Origin: Aequorivita viscosa
GTDB taxonomy: Bacteria > Bacteroidota > Bacteroidia > Flavobacteriales > Flavobacteriaceae
Reading direction: 5' to 3'
NCBI RefSeq assembly: GCF_900106795.1
Contig: NZ_FNNS01000003.1
Location: 1-64,000, forward strand
Length of the DNA stretch: 64,000 nucleotides
The notes beneath the pieces are model-generated. The model was not told the DNA's origin. It was given only the letters and a program-made list of their open reading frames with translations, and made no database searches. The first letter of the stretch is position 1. Each line of letters starts with the position of its first letter. Positions 18,800 to 27,672 of the stretch are shown here, one piece after another. Position numbers and translations under genes: made by a program.

Positions 18800-18834
18800 A
18801 TTGAGAGAGTTTAATCTTTTGCGTTGGTTATAAA

Positions 18835-19833
18835 TTATTTTGAATCATAGGCCCATTTCAAATAAACGGCGCCCCAGGTAAAGCCTCCTCCAAAGGAAGC
18901 AAAAATTAGGTTATCTCCTTTTTTTAATTGCTTTTCATAATCGGACAAACACAGTGGTAGGGTAGCCGACGTTGTATTGCCATATTTATGAATATTAAGC
19001 ATTACTTTTTCTGGAGGTAAATTCATCCTATTGGCTGCTGCATCAATAATTCGTTTGTTTGCTTGGTGAGGAACGAGCCAATTAACATCCTCTCCTGTTA
19101 ACTCATTTCGCAACATTACTTTTTCACATACATCGGCCATGTTGGAAACGGCGAATTTAAACACTGTTTTACCTTCTTGAAAAACGAAATGTTGTTTGTT
19201 TTCAACTGTTTCGTGAGAAGCTGGAAGTAAAGAACCTCCGGCATCAATTTTCAAAAACGGTCTTCCACCTCCATCTGTACGAAGGTATTCGTCTTGCACA
19301 CCCAAACCTTCTGAGTTTGGTTCAAAAAGTACGGCACCTGCTCCATCTCCAAAGATAATGCAAGTTGCTCTGTCTGTATAATCTATGATGGAGGACATTT
19401 TGTCTGCTCCAATTAGCAATACTTTTTTGTATTTTCCAGATTCTATATAGCGAGCCGCTGTTGATATTCCAAATAGAAAGCTAGAACAGGCAGCTACAAG
19501 ATCGAATGAGAATGCGTTAACAGCACCGATTTGAGTAGCAACATAAACACCTGTTGCGGCAACTGGCATGTCTGGTGTGGCAGTAGCCATAATCACCATA
19601 TCGATATCTGCCGGGTCTGTATTGCTTTTTTCGAGTAAGTCTTTAGCGGCTTGAATAGCTAGATAGGAGGTGCCTTTGTCCTTGTCTTTTAGTATTCTCC
19701 GTTCTTTAATTCCCGTACGGGCGGTTATCCATTCATCGTTTGTATCGACCATGGTTTCCAGTATGTCGTTGGTAAGAACGTAGTCTGGAACATATCCACC
19801 TACAGCGGTAATGGCTGCCGTGATGTTATTCAT
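18835..19833 (-). CDS. fabH: 3-oxoacyl-ACP synthase III
   Basis: A 332-residue condensing enzyme that starts fatty-acid synthesis from an acyl-CoA and malonyl-ACP. The catalytic triad is complete: C116 in DLVAACSSFL, H256 in VPHQANKRI and N286 in HKYGNTTSAT. The TRTGIKERRI and FGDGAGAV blocks are typical of FabH. It is the first gene of fabH-accB-accC and follows the rpmF terminator, so it should have its own promoter; I found no perfect TAnnTTTG box upstream. Confidence 0.95.
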   Translation of the reverse strand: MNNITAAITAVGGYVPDYVLTNDILETMVDTNDEWITARTGIKERRILKDKDKGTSYLAIQAAKDLLEKSNTDPADIDMVIMATATPDMPVAATGVYVATQIGAVNAFSFDLVAACSSFLFGISTAARYIESGKYKKVLLIGADKMSSIIDYTDRATCIIFGDGAGAVLFEPNSEGLGVQDEYLRTDGGGRPFLKIDAGGSLLPASHETVENKQHFVFQEGKTVFKFAVSNMADVCEKVMLRNELTGEDVNWLVPHQANKRIIDAAANRMNLPPEKVMLNIHKYGNTTSATLPLCLSDYEKQLKKGDNLIFASFGGGFTWGAVYLKWAYDSK

Positions 19834-19950
19834 AAGCTGAATTAAAATTCACAAAAAAATTAAATTTGTTTAAAAGGGATGAAATTACGAAATTTTACCC
19901 AAAACCCGCTAAAAAATAAATTGATTTTAATTTTTGACAAAGTTAAAAAA

Positions 19951-19980
19951 CAAAAAAGCCCCTCGAAAAAGGGGGCATTT
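19951..19980 (-). terminator. Intrinsic terminator after rpmF
   Basis: GCCCC at 19958-19962 pairs with GGGGC within 19972-19976 around an A/T-rich loop. On the minus strand it is followed by TTTTTT (complement of A at 19952-19957). It separates the DUF177-rpmF unit from fabH. Confidence 0.8.
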
Positions 19981-20000
19981 TTCATGAAAATTTGAAATGA

Positions 20001-20198
20001 TTAGGCTTCTACCTCCTCAGTTGCGTCAATTACAACTTGACCTCTGTAGTACATTTTGCCTTCGTGCCAATGTGCTCTGTGGTAAAGATGCGACTCGCCA
20101 GTTGTAGGGTCAATTCCAAGAGTTGGAGCTGTAGCCTTATAGTGGGTTCTTCTTTTATCCCTTCTTGTTTTCGAGATTTTTCTCTTAGGATGTGCCAT
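20001..20198 (-). CDS. rpmF: Ribosomal protein L32
   Basis: A 65-residue 50S ribosomal protein L32. It begins [20 protein letters not shown], the expected basic N-terminus, and continues with [18 protein letters not shown]. It lacks the four zinc-binding cysteines of the C+ form, as usual in Bacteroidota. It is 9 bases after the DUF177 gene, the widely conserved pairing. Confidence 0.97.
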   Translation of the reverse strand: MAHPKRKISKTRRDKRRTHYKATAPTLGIDPTTGESHLYHRAHWHEGKMYYRGQVVIDATEEVEA

Positions 20199-20207
20199 TG
20201 CTATTTT

Positions 20208-20756
20208 TTATTTATCCGTTAATAGTTTTTTTAATGAATCCCATCTGGGATCTGTATTTGTGTCCTCATCCTCTTGTTCAAAATCGGCTTCTGGACTCAA
20301 TTCTTCAAGTTTATCAAGTATGTCGCTTTTTAATGTGCCATCGGTAACTCCTGGATGAACTCTTCGTAATGGCAAGGCCAAAACGATAGATTCAAAAATG
20401 TATTGCTGTATATTTACTTCATAACTCCCGTGAGGCAGAATAAGTAAATCTTCATTTTCGTCATTAAACTCTTCGCCAAATTTAACTACAAACTGATAGG
20501 ATCCTGAAATGGGCTGATCATAGAGTTCATTGCTTAAATCGCAGGCAACATTTACTGTGCCGTTAAAATCTAAAGTAAACTCCATCAACGTACTCATTTT
20601 TTCCAGCAGTACATCGAGTTTAATAGCAGCGCCATTAAATTCATCATACTCAAAATGCTCAAAGAACGCGTTGTTCAATTCAAATTCAAACTGGTGTTTT
20701 CCTAATTTCAGCCCCCTAAACGGGATTGTAAATTCTTTCAATTCCTTCATTTTCAC
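20208..20756 (-). CDS. DUF177 (YceD-type) protein
   Basis: A 182-residue DUF177 protein. In many bacteria this gene precedes rpmF and its product is linked to 23S rRNA maturation. Visible are FRGLKLGKHQFEFELNN near the N-terminus, the CDLSNELYDQPISG block in the middle and an acidic C-terminal tail (about 155-172) before PRWDSLKKLL. The family Cys pair is reduced to a single Cys. Start is at 20756; an in-frame ATG two codons later is equally possible. Confidence 0.88.
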   Translation of the reverse strand: MKMKELKEFTIPFRGLKLGKHQFEFELNNAFFEHFEYDEFNGAAIKLDVLLEKMSTLMEFTLDFNGTVNVACDLSNELYDQPISGSYQFVVKFGEEFNDENEDLLILPHGSYEVNIQQYIFESIVLALPLRRVHPGVTDGTLKSDILDKLEELSPEADFEQEDEDTNTDPRWDSLKKLLTDK

Positions 20757-20829
20757 ACCTCTTTATTACACTCGCCTTACGAATAAGGCGGGTGCAAAGA
20801 TAAAAAAATTATCTAATAGCAAATTAGTT

Positions 20830-21894
20830 TTATGATTTCTTTTTTGGATAAGCCTTTTTTCGTCCTATTTTAAGTGGATTTTTAGAAAGTTTTTTGTACT
20901 CCTCCCGTCTTTCATATATAGAAATGGCACTAAATACAGCCTCGCGAAATGACTCGAAGTGGGCTTCATTTTTTCCAGCAAGATCAAAGGCTGTACCGTG
21001 ATCTGGTGATGTTCTAATCCGGTTAAGGCCTGCCGTGTAATTTACACCTTTTCCGAAAGCCAATGTTTTAAATGGTATTAATCCTTGATCGTGATAAGAA
21101 GCGATTATAGCATCAAAATTTTTATAATTTCCAGACCCAAAAAAACTATCGGCAGCATAAGGACCAAAAACCATTTTGCCATTTTTCCGAATATTATCTA
21201 AAGCAGGTCGTAAAATAGTATCGTCTTCAGAACCAATAACGCCGTTGTCTCCTGTATGAGGATTGATTCCTAATACAGCAATTTTCGGTTTATTTAATCC
21301 AAAATCTTCAACTAAGCTGTGATAAATTGTATTGATTTTTTTATCGATTCGATCTCGAGTTATAGACTTAACTATATCTTTTATAGCAACATGATCGGTT
21401 ATAAGCCCAACACGTAACTCTTCAGATATCATTAGCATTAAGCTATCGCCTTCAAGTTCTTGAGCCAAATAATCTGTGTGTCCCGGGAAGTTAAAACTTT
21501 CTGACTGTACATTCGACTTGTTTATTGGTGCTGTAACAAGTACATCTATCTTTTCATCTTTTAAGGCCGAAACAGCCTTCTTTAAAGATTTAATAGCATA
21601 TTCGCCTCCAGTTTGGTTTTCCTCTCCAAAATTAACTTCCACTTGTTCTTTCCAAACATTCAAAATATTAACTCGTTTAGGAACAATGTCTTCTAGTTTA
21701 TCAATTCCGTGAAAATTAACATCGAGGCCTAAGTGTTTTTTATAAAAAGACATTAATCTTACAGATGCAAAAACCACAGGCGTACAAAACTCAAGCATTC
21801 GCGAATCTTCAAATGTTTTAAGGATGATTTCTCCCCCAATCCCATTTATATCACCAACAGAAATGCCTACAACTATTTTATCTTCCTTACTCAT
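20830..21894 (-). CDS. pdxA: 4-hydroxythreonine-4-phosphate dehydrogenase
   Basis: A 354-residue PdxA, the NAD-dependent enzyme that oxidises 4-phosphohydroxy-L-threonine in pyridoxal phosphate synthesis (DXP-dependent route). Typical blocks are GISVGDINGIGGEI at the start, VTAPINKSNV, FPGHTDYLA, LGINPHTGDNG with a metal-ligand His, ASYHDQGLIPFK and RTSPDHGTAFD. Length is slightly above the family norm owing to a basic C-terminal tail. It faces divergently from ribE, 53 bases away. Confidence 0.95.
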   Translation of the reverse strand: MSKEDKIVVGISVGDINGIGGEIILKTFEDSRMLEFCTPVVFASVRLMSFYKKHLGLDVNFHGIDKLEDIVPKRVNILNVWKEQVEVNFGEENQTGGEYAIKSLKKAVSALKDEKIDVLVTAPINKSNVQSESFNFPGHTDYLAQELEGDSLMLMISEELRVGLITDHVAIKDIVKSITRDRIDKKINTIYHSLVEDFGLNKPKIAVLGINPHTGDNGVIGSEDDTILRPALDNIRKNGKMVFGPYAADSFFGSGNYKNFDAIIASYHDQGLIPFKTLAFGKGVNYTAGLNRIRTSPDHGTAFDLAGKNEAHFESFREAVFSAISIYERREEYKKLSKNPLKIGRKKAYPKKKS

Positions 21895-21913
21895 GTTTGG
21901 GTTTTTTAATTGT

Positions 21914-21921
21914 TACTTTTG
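21914..21921 (+). promoter_or_regulatory. -7 promoter box for ribE
   Basis: TACTTTTG matches TAnnTTTG and lies 26 bases before the ribE ATG, inside the 53-base pdxA/ribE divergent gap. A TTTG word at 21896-21899 is closer than the usual -33 spacing. Confidence 0.5.
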
Positions 21922-21947
21922 CTTTGCAAATGTAATTAAATGCTACA

Positions 21948-22535
21948 ATGTTTACAGGAATTATTGAAACCGTTGGTGAAATAAGCCAACTTACGCAGAA
22001 AGACGAAAATCTTCATATTGAAGTGAAGAACCAAATGGCTCAAGAACTGAAAATAGACCAAAGTGTTTCACACAATGGGGTTTGTTTAACAGTAGTAAAT
22101 ATTAAAGACGGAGCTTATATAGTAACAGCTATTAAAGAAACTTTGGATAAAACGAATTTGAAAAGTTTAAAAAAAGGATCGTTGGTAAATTTAGAACGTG
22201 CTATGAAACTGGGAGATAGACTTGATGGTCATATTGTTCAAGGACATGTTGACGGCGTGGCCACTTGTAGTAATATTCAGGATGCCAACGGAAGTTGGAT
22301 TTTTACATTTAAATATAACAATTTGGAATTTAGTACTGTGGAAAAAGGTTCAATTACGGTAAATGGAGTTAGCTTAACAGTGGTAAACTCTAAAGAAAAT
22401 GAATTTAGTGTTGCAATAATTCCTTACACGTATGAGCATACAAATTTTAAGGAAATAAAAATAGGAGATTGGGTAAATTTAGAATTTGATATAATCGGAA
22501 AATATGTAAAAAACCTTATGAAGCCTTATTTATAG
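21948..22535 (+). CDS. ribE: Riboflavin synthase, alpha chain
   Basis: A 195-residue enzyme that dismutates two 6,7-dimethyl-8-ribityllumazine molecules to riboflavin. It is built from two homologous lumazine-binding barrels, about 1-88 and 97-185, with the paired motifs SHNGVCLTVV and TVNGVSLTVV. The classic N-terminus MFTGIIETVG and the GHIVQGHVDG block are present. No FMN riboswitch is visible in the very short upstream region. Its 3' end overlaps the convergent small gene by 20 bases. Confidence 0.95.
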   Translation: MFTGIIETVGEISQLTQKDENLHIEVKNQMAQELKIDQSVSHNGVCLTVVNIKDGAYIVTAIKETLDKTNLKSLKKGSLVNLERAMKLGDRLDGHIVQGHVDGVATCSNIQDANGSWIFTFKYNNLEFSTVEKGSITVNGVSLTVVNSKENEFSVAIIPYTYEHTNFKEIKIGDWVNLEFDIIGKYVKNLMKPYL

Positions 22536-22722
22536 CGCGGTTTCGGGTATAAATAAAATAAATACCAACAATAACACCAATCGCAATTAAAACCCAAATA
22601 TTATCATCTATAGGTAATTGCGGACCATTTACAGTATTTCCTGGACGCGCTGGCGGCGGAGGTGTAGATCCTGATGGACTCTGCAGACCCAGCATAATAA
22701 AATTATAAATAAATAATACCAT
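22516..22722 (-). CDS. Small single-span membrane protein with LPIDD motif
   Basis: A 68-residue protein: a hydrophobic start (about 1-13), a Pro/Ser/Gly-rich stretch with four consecutive prolines, then QLPIDDNIWVLIAIGVIVGI and a basic end. The pattern, a Pro-rich spacer, P-I-D and one membrane helix followed by positive residues, resembles the very short exported proteins with a PID-type C-terminal sorting-like tail known from Bacteroidota. Function unknown. It overlaps the 3' end of ribE tail to tail by 20 bases, so part of its sequence is constrained on both strands. Confidence 0.55.
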   Translation of the reverse strand: MVLFIYNFIMLGLQSPSGSTPPPPARPGNTVNGPQLPIDDNIWVLIAIGVIVGIYFIYTRNRAINKAS

Positions 22723-23002
22723 ATTTAATTATTAGTGACTTGTGAACACTTTAGGCGACTAAATTAACATTTTTTTCCTGTTATCAAATGGAAAAATCGA
22801 TTTTTTTCTTAAAAAATCTTTATTTAGAACTAATTTAACTCATTTTAGCATAAGAATAGTTCTATTACTTTTCAACAATATCAACACTCTTTGCTATTTG
22901 ATGTTTCGAGTGTATCTTATTGAAACTCTTTTACTTCATTAAAAAAATGACCGTCACATTAAAATTTTTTTGTTGAAAACTCAAATTTTATCTTCAAAAA
23001 AG

Positions 23003-23076
23003 TGGTCCCAGATGGGCTCGAACCATCGACCCCCTGATTATGAGTCAGGTGCTCTAACCAGCTGAGCTATGGGACC
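23003..23076 (-). tRNA. tRNA-Met (anticodon CAU)
   Basis: The minus strand folds into a 74-base tRNA: acceptor GGTCCCA pairs with TGGGACC, the D-arm contains GCTCAGCTGGTTAGAGC, the anticodon arm is CCTGA-CTCATAA-TCAGG, and the T-arm contains GGTTCGAGCCC. The discriminator is A and CCA is not encoded. The anticodon CAU and the overall sequence fit elongator tRNA-Met; a tRNA-Ile2 with lysidine-modified CAU cannot be fully excluded by eye. It lies in an AT-rich spacer between the small membrane protein and mce. Confidence 0.93.
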
Positions 23077-23246
23077 ATTTAAATTTTCATTCATCTAACT
23101 ATTTGCAAAAAACTATTTTAAATAGTTTCCGTCGTCTAACGGAGTGCTAATTAGATTATTTCAAATATTCCTTTTAAATATCAAGCAAAGTGATAAAAAA
23201 AAGGATTGCAAAGGTAAAACACTTTATAGTTACCACAAAACAATTT

Positions 23247-23654
23247 TCAATTATTATGAATTTCTTGGCAAAGCTCTACTAAAACACCATTTGCAGACTT
23301 AGGATGTAAGAACGCAACAAGCTTGTTATCAGCACCTTTCTTAGGTTTTTCATTTAATAAAACAAATCCTTCTTTTTGAAGTCTAGCCATTTCCGATTCA
23401 ATATTTTCTACAGCGAAAGCAATATGATGGATGCCCTCTCCCCGTTTTTCAATAAATTTTGCAATTGGACTATCCGGATTTGTAGCTTCTAGTAGTTCAA
23501 TTTTACTTTCTCCACATTTAAAAAATGAAGTTTCAACCCCTTCACTTTCGACCTTTTCACTCTTATATGGTGCAACGCCAAGTAAGGCTTCATATATTTT
23601 ATTTGCTTCTAAAATACTCTTTACTGCTATACCAATGTGTTCAATTTTTTTCAT
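23247..23654 (-). CDS. mce: Methylmalonyl-CoA epimerase
   Basis: A 135-residue glyoxalase-fold enzyme that interconverts (R)- and (S)-methylmalonyl-CoA in propionyl-CoA metabolism. The start at 23652-23654 gives MKKIEHIGIAVKS, the family N-terminus with the first metal-ligand His; later ligands lie in GEGIHHIAFAVEN and the Glu in VLVELCQE. The five extra residues of the longest frame are rejected. It stands alone on this strand. Confidence 0.93.
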   Translation of the reverse strand: MKKIEHIGIAVKSILEANKIYEALLGVAPYKSEKVESEGVETSFFKCGESKIELLEATNPDSPIAKFIEKRGEGIHHIAFAVENIESEMARLQKEGFVLLNEKPKKGADNKLVAFLHPKSANGVLVELCQEIHNN

Positions 23655-23780
23655 AACGTGCCCGAGCATACGGGAATTATTTATTTAAGGTTCTTGAATT
23701 ATTTTCAAAAATACAAACTTAATCCTATTGTATTTCAACTTACATAAGGTTCTATTGTCTATCGGTATGGTATAATGTTC

Positions 23781-23788
23781 TATTTTTG
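23781..23788 (+). promoter_or_regulatory. -7 promoter box for rbfA
   Basis: TATTTTTG matches TAnnTTTG and ends only 4 bases before the rbfA ATG at 23793. A TTG at 23755-23757 sits at a plausible -33 distance. The transcript would begin at or next to the start codon, i.e. be leaderless or nearly so. Confidence 0.5.
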
Positions 23789-23792
23789 CAGT

Positions 23793-24188
23793 ATGGAAGA
23801 AAGTAACAGACAAAAGAAAATTGCCAGCGTTTTGCAAAGCGACTTGGCAAACGTGCTCCAAAATATGCTTCGTGAAGCAGGGCAAATGGGAATTATAATC
23901 TCAGTAAGTAAGGTGACGGTAACTACAGACCTTTCAATCGCGAAGGTCTATGTGAGTATTTTTCCCGCCGATAAAGCCCAAGCTATAGTGAGCGAACTAA
24001 ACAAAGTGAAGCCGAATATCAAGCACCAAATTGCGCAGCTTACTAAAAATCAGCTTCGAAAAATGCCTGACTTGAGCTTTTATAACGACGATTCGTTGGA
24101 ATATATGGACAAGATAGACAAAGCTGTAAAAGGTACAGACGACCCGTTAAAAAACCCAGATTTGCTTCCAAAACGCAAAAAATCGTAG
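23793..24188 (+). CDS. rbfA: Ribosome-binding factor A
   Basis: A 131-residue RbfA, a KH-fold factor that binds the 30S subunit and helps 16S rRNA 5'-end maturation and cold growth. The start at 23793 (MEESNRQKKIASVLQ) is chosen for its family-like N-terminus; the longest frame begins upstream in the promoter. The central VSKVTVTTDLSIAKVYVSIF and RKMPDLSFYNDDS blocks are typical. The gene is followed by the permease gene after only one base. Confidence 0.93.
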   Translation: MEESNRQKKIASVLQSDLANVLQNMLREAGQMGIIISVSKVTVTTDLSIAKVYVSIFPADKAQAIVSELNKVKPNIKHQIAQLTKNQLRKMPDLSFYNDDSLEYMDKIDKAVKGTDDPLKNPDLLPKRKKS

Positions 24189-24189
24189 T

Positions 24190-25395
24190 TTGAATTTTTC
24201 GCTCTACATCGCCAAGCGCTATCTGTTCTCAAAGAGCAGTAACAATGCCATCAACATTATTACTGGTATTGCGGCGATTGGAGTGGTGGTTGGAGCTTTT
24301 TCGTTATTTATCGTGCTTTCGGGGTTTTCGGGGTTGAAAGATTTTAGCCTTCAATTTACCACGGTTTTTGATAGTGATTTAAAAATTCTTCCCGAAAGCG
24401 GAAAAACAATTGAATTTTCTGAAGCCCAAAAACAACAGCTGAAATCTATAAAAGGTATTGAAGCATTTTCTGAAATAATCGAGGAGCGAATTTTTCTTCA
24501 TTATAAAGGAAAAAACCATATTGCTTATATAAAAGGAGTAGATTCAGTTTATGGAAAAGTTACTCAGCTTGATAGCATTATCTTTTACGGCGATTGGTTG
24601 GTGCCTAACGAACACGAAGTTGTAGTAGGATATTCAATTGTTTCGAAACTTTCTATGGGCGTTCGTGATTACTCTGAACTTCTGGAAATTTACGTCCCAA
24701 AACCCGGAAAAGGACAAATAAGCGCATTAGATCCTTCTCAGGCCTTCAATAAGGAAAAAGTAGTGGCTTCTGGCGTGTATCAAGTTAATGAGGAATTGGA
24801 CGGAAAATACGCTTTTACCGATATCGATTTCGCTAGAAACTTACTCTCTCTCGAAGATTCTAAAGTTTCTTCTGTTGAAATAAAATTAATGCCAGATACT
24901 GCGGAAAAAGAAGTGCGTGAAGAAATTAAAAAGATATTTTCTCAAGAAATCGTAATAAAGAACCGCATTCAGCAAAACGACGCACTTTATAAGATGTTGA
25001 ATACGGAGAATATTGCGGTTTACTTAATCTTCACACTTGTTTTGATTATTGCGCTTTTCAATGTAGTTGGTTCTATAATTATGATGATTTTGGACAAACA
25101 GAAAAACATTAAAACCCTATATAATATGGGAGCTTCCTTGGTGGAAATTCGCCGTATATTTTTCCTGCAAGGAACCTTAATGACTGTTTTAGGAGGTTTG
25201 CTTGGTATTTTTCTCGGAGTTATCGCTGTATGGCTGCAACTTAGGTATGGGTTTGTTAGCATAACGAGTACCATGCCTTATCCCGTAAAACTAAAGCCTA
25301 TAAACCTATTTCTGGTTTTTGGAACCATAGGTTTTTTAGGAATTATCGCATCGTGGATTGCTGCGAGTAGAGTTCGGGAAAAATTGATTGCTTAA
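24190..25395 (+). CDS. LolC/LolE-like ABC permease
   Basis: A 401-residue FtsX/MacB-type permease with the LolCE layout: one helix at about 24-46, a large periplasmic domain (about 47-270), then three helices (about 275-298, 318-345 and 370-392). Such proteins extract lipoproteins from the inner membrane for transfer to the outer membrane; here the substrate is inferred. Blocks AKRYLFSKSSNNAINIITGI and NMGASLVEIRRIFFLQG are typical. The likely start is TTG at 24190, one base after the rbfA stop; no ATG precedes the first helix. The ATPase partner is not adjacent. Confidence 0.85.
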   Translation: MNFSLYIAKRYLFSKSSNNAINIITGIAAIGVVVGAFSLFIVLSGFSGLKDFSLQFTTVFDSDLKILPESGKTIEFSEAQKQQLKSIKGIEAFSEIIEERIFLHYKGKNHIAYIKGVDSVYGKVTQLDSIIFYGDWLVPNEHEVVVGYSIVSKLSMGVRDYSELLEIYVPKPGKGQISALDPSQAFNKEKVVASGVYQVNEELDGKYAFTDIDFARNLLSLEDSKVSSVEIKLMPDTAEKEVREEIKKIFSQEIVIKNRIQQNDALYKMLNTENIAVYLIFTLVLIIALFNVVGSIIMMILDKQKNIKTLYNMGASLVEIRRIFFLQGTLMTVLGGLLGIFLGVIAVWLQLRYGFVSITSTMPYPVKLKPINLFLVFGTIGFLGIIASWIAASRVREKLIA

Positions 25396-25420
25396 GCCCT
25401 TGTTCTTCTGCCGCTAGTTA

Positions 25421-26077
25421 TTAGATAATCAACGATTCGGGTTTTGCACCTAGACTCACCAAAGCTTCACAAATTTCTTCTGTGAATTTTTTCGGGCCGC
25501 ACACATAAAATCGATGCTCGAAATGACCAATGTTTTCGATTAAAAATTTACGATCAATTCTACGTTCACGAAACCCAATCAGGCCTTCCTTGGTAAATAC
25601 ATTTTTATAAGCTGGGCCCAACATTTTCATCAAATCATCGTGTAGAATGATATCATCTGTGGTTTTGTTGGAATACAATAACGCAACCTTTCGCATATTT
25701 TCACTTTCAAAAAGTGCTCTAAAGATTGCAATAAAAGGTGTAATTCCAGTTCCGCCAGCAATAAACACTCCAGGGCCTTTGTACTTAATGGTGCCAAAAA
25801 CATCGTGAAGTAAAAGCTCTGCTCCTACTTTTAGATTAGCCAATTGCGAAGTCACACTATTATTATCTTCGTATATTTTAATGATAAACTCCAAATGATC
25901 CCAATGTTGAAGGGAAGTAAATGTATAGGCGCGTACCTTATTTTCCCAACCTGGAAGGTCTAATGAAATACTTGCCGATTGTCCTGGTGAATATTCAAAA
26001 CCTTCTGGCTTTTCGAGCACAAAACGCTTTACATCGTGCGTAATATAATGGGTGTTGATTATTTTTAATCTCTGCAT
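25421..26077 (-). CDS. Ferredoxin/flavodoxin reductase-like FAD/NAD(P) protein
   Basis: A 218-residue oxidoreductase of the ferredoxin-NADP reductase superfamily. The FAD-binding RAYTFTS block (about 49-55, replacing the usual RxYSxxS) and the NAD(P)-binding GGTGITPFIAIFRAL block (about 107-121) are clear, and YVCGPKKFTEEI near the C-terminus completes the nicotinamide site. There is no 2Fe-2S domain. Partner and substrate are unknown. It converges on the permease gene (25-base gap) and has no operon neighbours. Confidence 0.85.
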   Translation of the reverse strand: MQRLKIINTHYITHDVKRFVLEKPEGFEYSPGQSASISLDLPGWENKVRAYTFTSLQHWDHLEFIIKIYEDNNSVTSQLANLKVGAELLLHDVFGTIKYKGPGVFIAGGTGITPFIAIFRALFESENMRKVALLYSNKTTDDIILHDDLMKMLGPAYKNVFTKEGLIGFRERRIDRKFLIENIGHFEHRFYVCGPKKFTEEICEALVSLGAKPESLII

Positions 26078-26223
26078 TGCCTTAATTTAAGGTATAAAGG
26101 TAGAAATGATTTTTAAGATAAACCACGTGTTTAGGTAGACTGCTTATAAAAATTCCTTACTCACTTGAGGCGCGCGTATTTTTTCAGTAAAAGTAAATAT
26201 GAAATAGTAAGAGATGTCTTCGC

Positions 26224-27216
26224 TTAAACAAACTCATAATCCCCAAACACTTGCAAAACCTCATCAAACGCTTCAAATACTGAAGCTGAATCATCGCTAG
26301 TAACCATTTTCATTCGGTATGGCTTAAAATCTGGGATTCCTTTAAAATAGTTGGTGTAATGACGGCGGGTTTCAAAAACACCGAGTTTTTCACCTTTCCA
26401 ATCAATTGCCATTTGAAGGTGGCGTCTGGCGGCGTCAACTCGCTCTATAATCGTAGGAGGCGCTAGATGCTCACCTGTTTTAAAATAGTGCTTTACTTCC
26501 TTAAAAAACCACGGATAACCAATGCTTGCACGACCAATCATTGCGCCGTCCAATCCGTATTTATCGCGCATTTGCGTCGCTTTTTCGGGCGTGTCTACAT
26601 CGCCATTTCCAAAAACAGGAATGTGCATCCGCGGGTTGTTTTTTACATCTGCAATCGGTCTCCAATCGGCATCGCCTTTATACATCTGGGCGCGCGTACG
26701 ACCGTGAATAGAAATAGCTTGGCAGCCTACATCTTGTAAACGCTCGGCTACTTCCAGAATTCGAATGGAATCGTGATCCCAACCTAAACGGGTTTTTACG
26801 GTAACGGGAAGTTTGGTGTGCTTTACCATGGCTTCGGTAAGGCTAACCATTAAATCTATATCCTTTAAAATTCCTGCGCCTGCACCTTTGGAAACCACCT
26901 TTTTTACAGGGCATCCAAAGTTAATGTCGATAATATCTGGGCCACTTGCTTCAACTATTTCCACAGTTCGCAACATGGACTCCAAGACGGCTCCAAAAAT
27001 CTGAATGCCTACTGGGCGTTCTTTTTCGTATATATCCAACTTCATCACGCTTTTTGCGGCATCGCGTATCAAGCCTTCCGAAGAGATAAACTCGGTATAA
27101 ACCACGTCTGCACCTTGTTCTTTGCACAGGGCGCGGAAAGGTGGATCGCTCACATCCTCCATTGGGGCGAGCAAAAGCGGGAACTCCGGCAGTTGTATGT
27201 TTCCTATTTTTGGCAA
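26224..27216 (-). CDS. dusB: tRNA-dihydrouridine synthase B
   Basis: A 330-residue FMN enzyme that reduces specific uridines in tRNA. It has the TIM-barrel motifs LAPMEDVSDPPFR, the catalytic-Cys block INFGCPVKKVVSKGAGAG, VKTRLGWD, SIHGRTRAQMY and GNGDVDTP, followed by MIGRASIGYPWFF. Length is normal. It stands as a single gene; no fis-like partner is present, as expected in Bacteroidota. Confidence 0.95.
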   Translation of the reverse strand: MPKIGNIQLPEFPLLLAPMEDVSDPPFRALCKEQGADVVYTEFISSEGLIRDAAKSVMKLDIYEKERPVGIQIFGAVLESMLRTVEIVEASGPDIIDINFGCPVKKVVSKGAGAGILKDIDLMVSLTEAMVKHTKLPVTVKTRLGWDHDSIRILEVAERLQDVGCQAISIHGRTRAQMYKGDADWRPIADVKNNPRMHIPVFGNGDVDTPEKATQMRDKYGLDGAMIGRASIGYPWFFKEVKHYFKTGEHLAPPTIIERVDAARRHLQMAIDWKGEKLGVFETRRHYTNYFKGIPDFKPYRMKMVTSDDSASVFEAFDEVLQVFGDYEFV

Positions 27217-27372
27217 TTTGTTTCTTTTTGAGATTGCAAAAGTAGTGAATATCAGTAAAAGGAACGGCAGAATTAACTAGGTGGTAACAGATTGGAAGTG
27301 AGAGGCGCGTTTTTGTAGGGTGGTTTTAGGTTCTGCTCGCTGTTCTGGAGGTTAGAGTGAGGTATAAGAAAA

Positions 27373-27672
27373 TTAACCAATACTAATATTCAGGCTTCTT
27401 CCAAGTCCAGTTTCAATTAGTTTGTGAAAAGTAGAAATTTGAATATCGCTTAAGCCGCGTTCAATTCGGGAAATGTAGCTTTTTTTTGTGCCCGTTCTTT
27501 CAGCGAGCTCCTCTTGGGTCAAGTTGGCGTCTTTCCGGGCTTGTTTTAGCATTACCCCAAGACGGAAGGCAAGAGAGTCGGCGTCATATTTGTCACGTTT
27601 TGCCGTTCCTTTATCTCCGTATTTTTCTATCAGTATATCCTCGAAATCGGTTATATTATTCATATCAGCCAT
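27373..27672 (-). CDS. higA: HigA-type antitoxin, XRE family
   Basis: A 99-residue DNA-binding protein with a helix-turn-helix of the Cro/XRE type at about residues 44-80 (LTQEELAERTGTKKSYISRI). The N-terminal 40 residues are charged. Proteins of this build pair with RelE/HigB-type toxins. Its ATG overlaps the end of a decayed toxin frame by 8 bases (ATGGCTGA), the usual toxin-first arrangement. The antitoxin frame itself is intact, so it may act now as a solo regulator. Confidence 0.85.
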   Translation of the reverse strand: MADMNNITDFEDILIEKYGDKGTAKRDKYDADSLAFRLGVMLKQARKDANLTQEELAERTGTKKSYISRIERGLSDIQISTFHKLIETGLGRSLNISIG

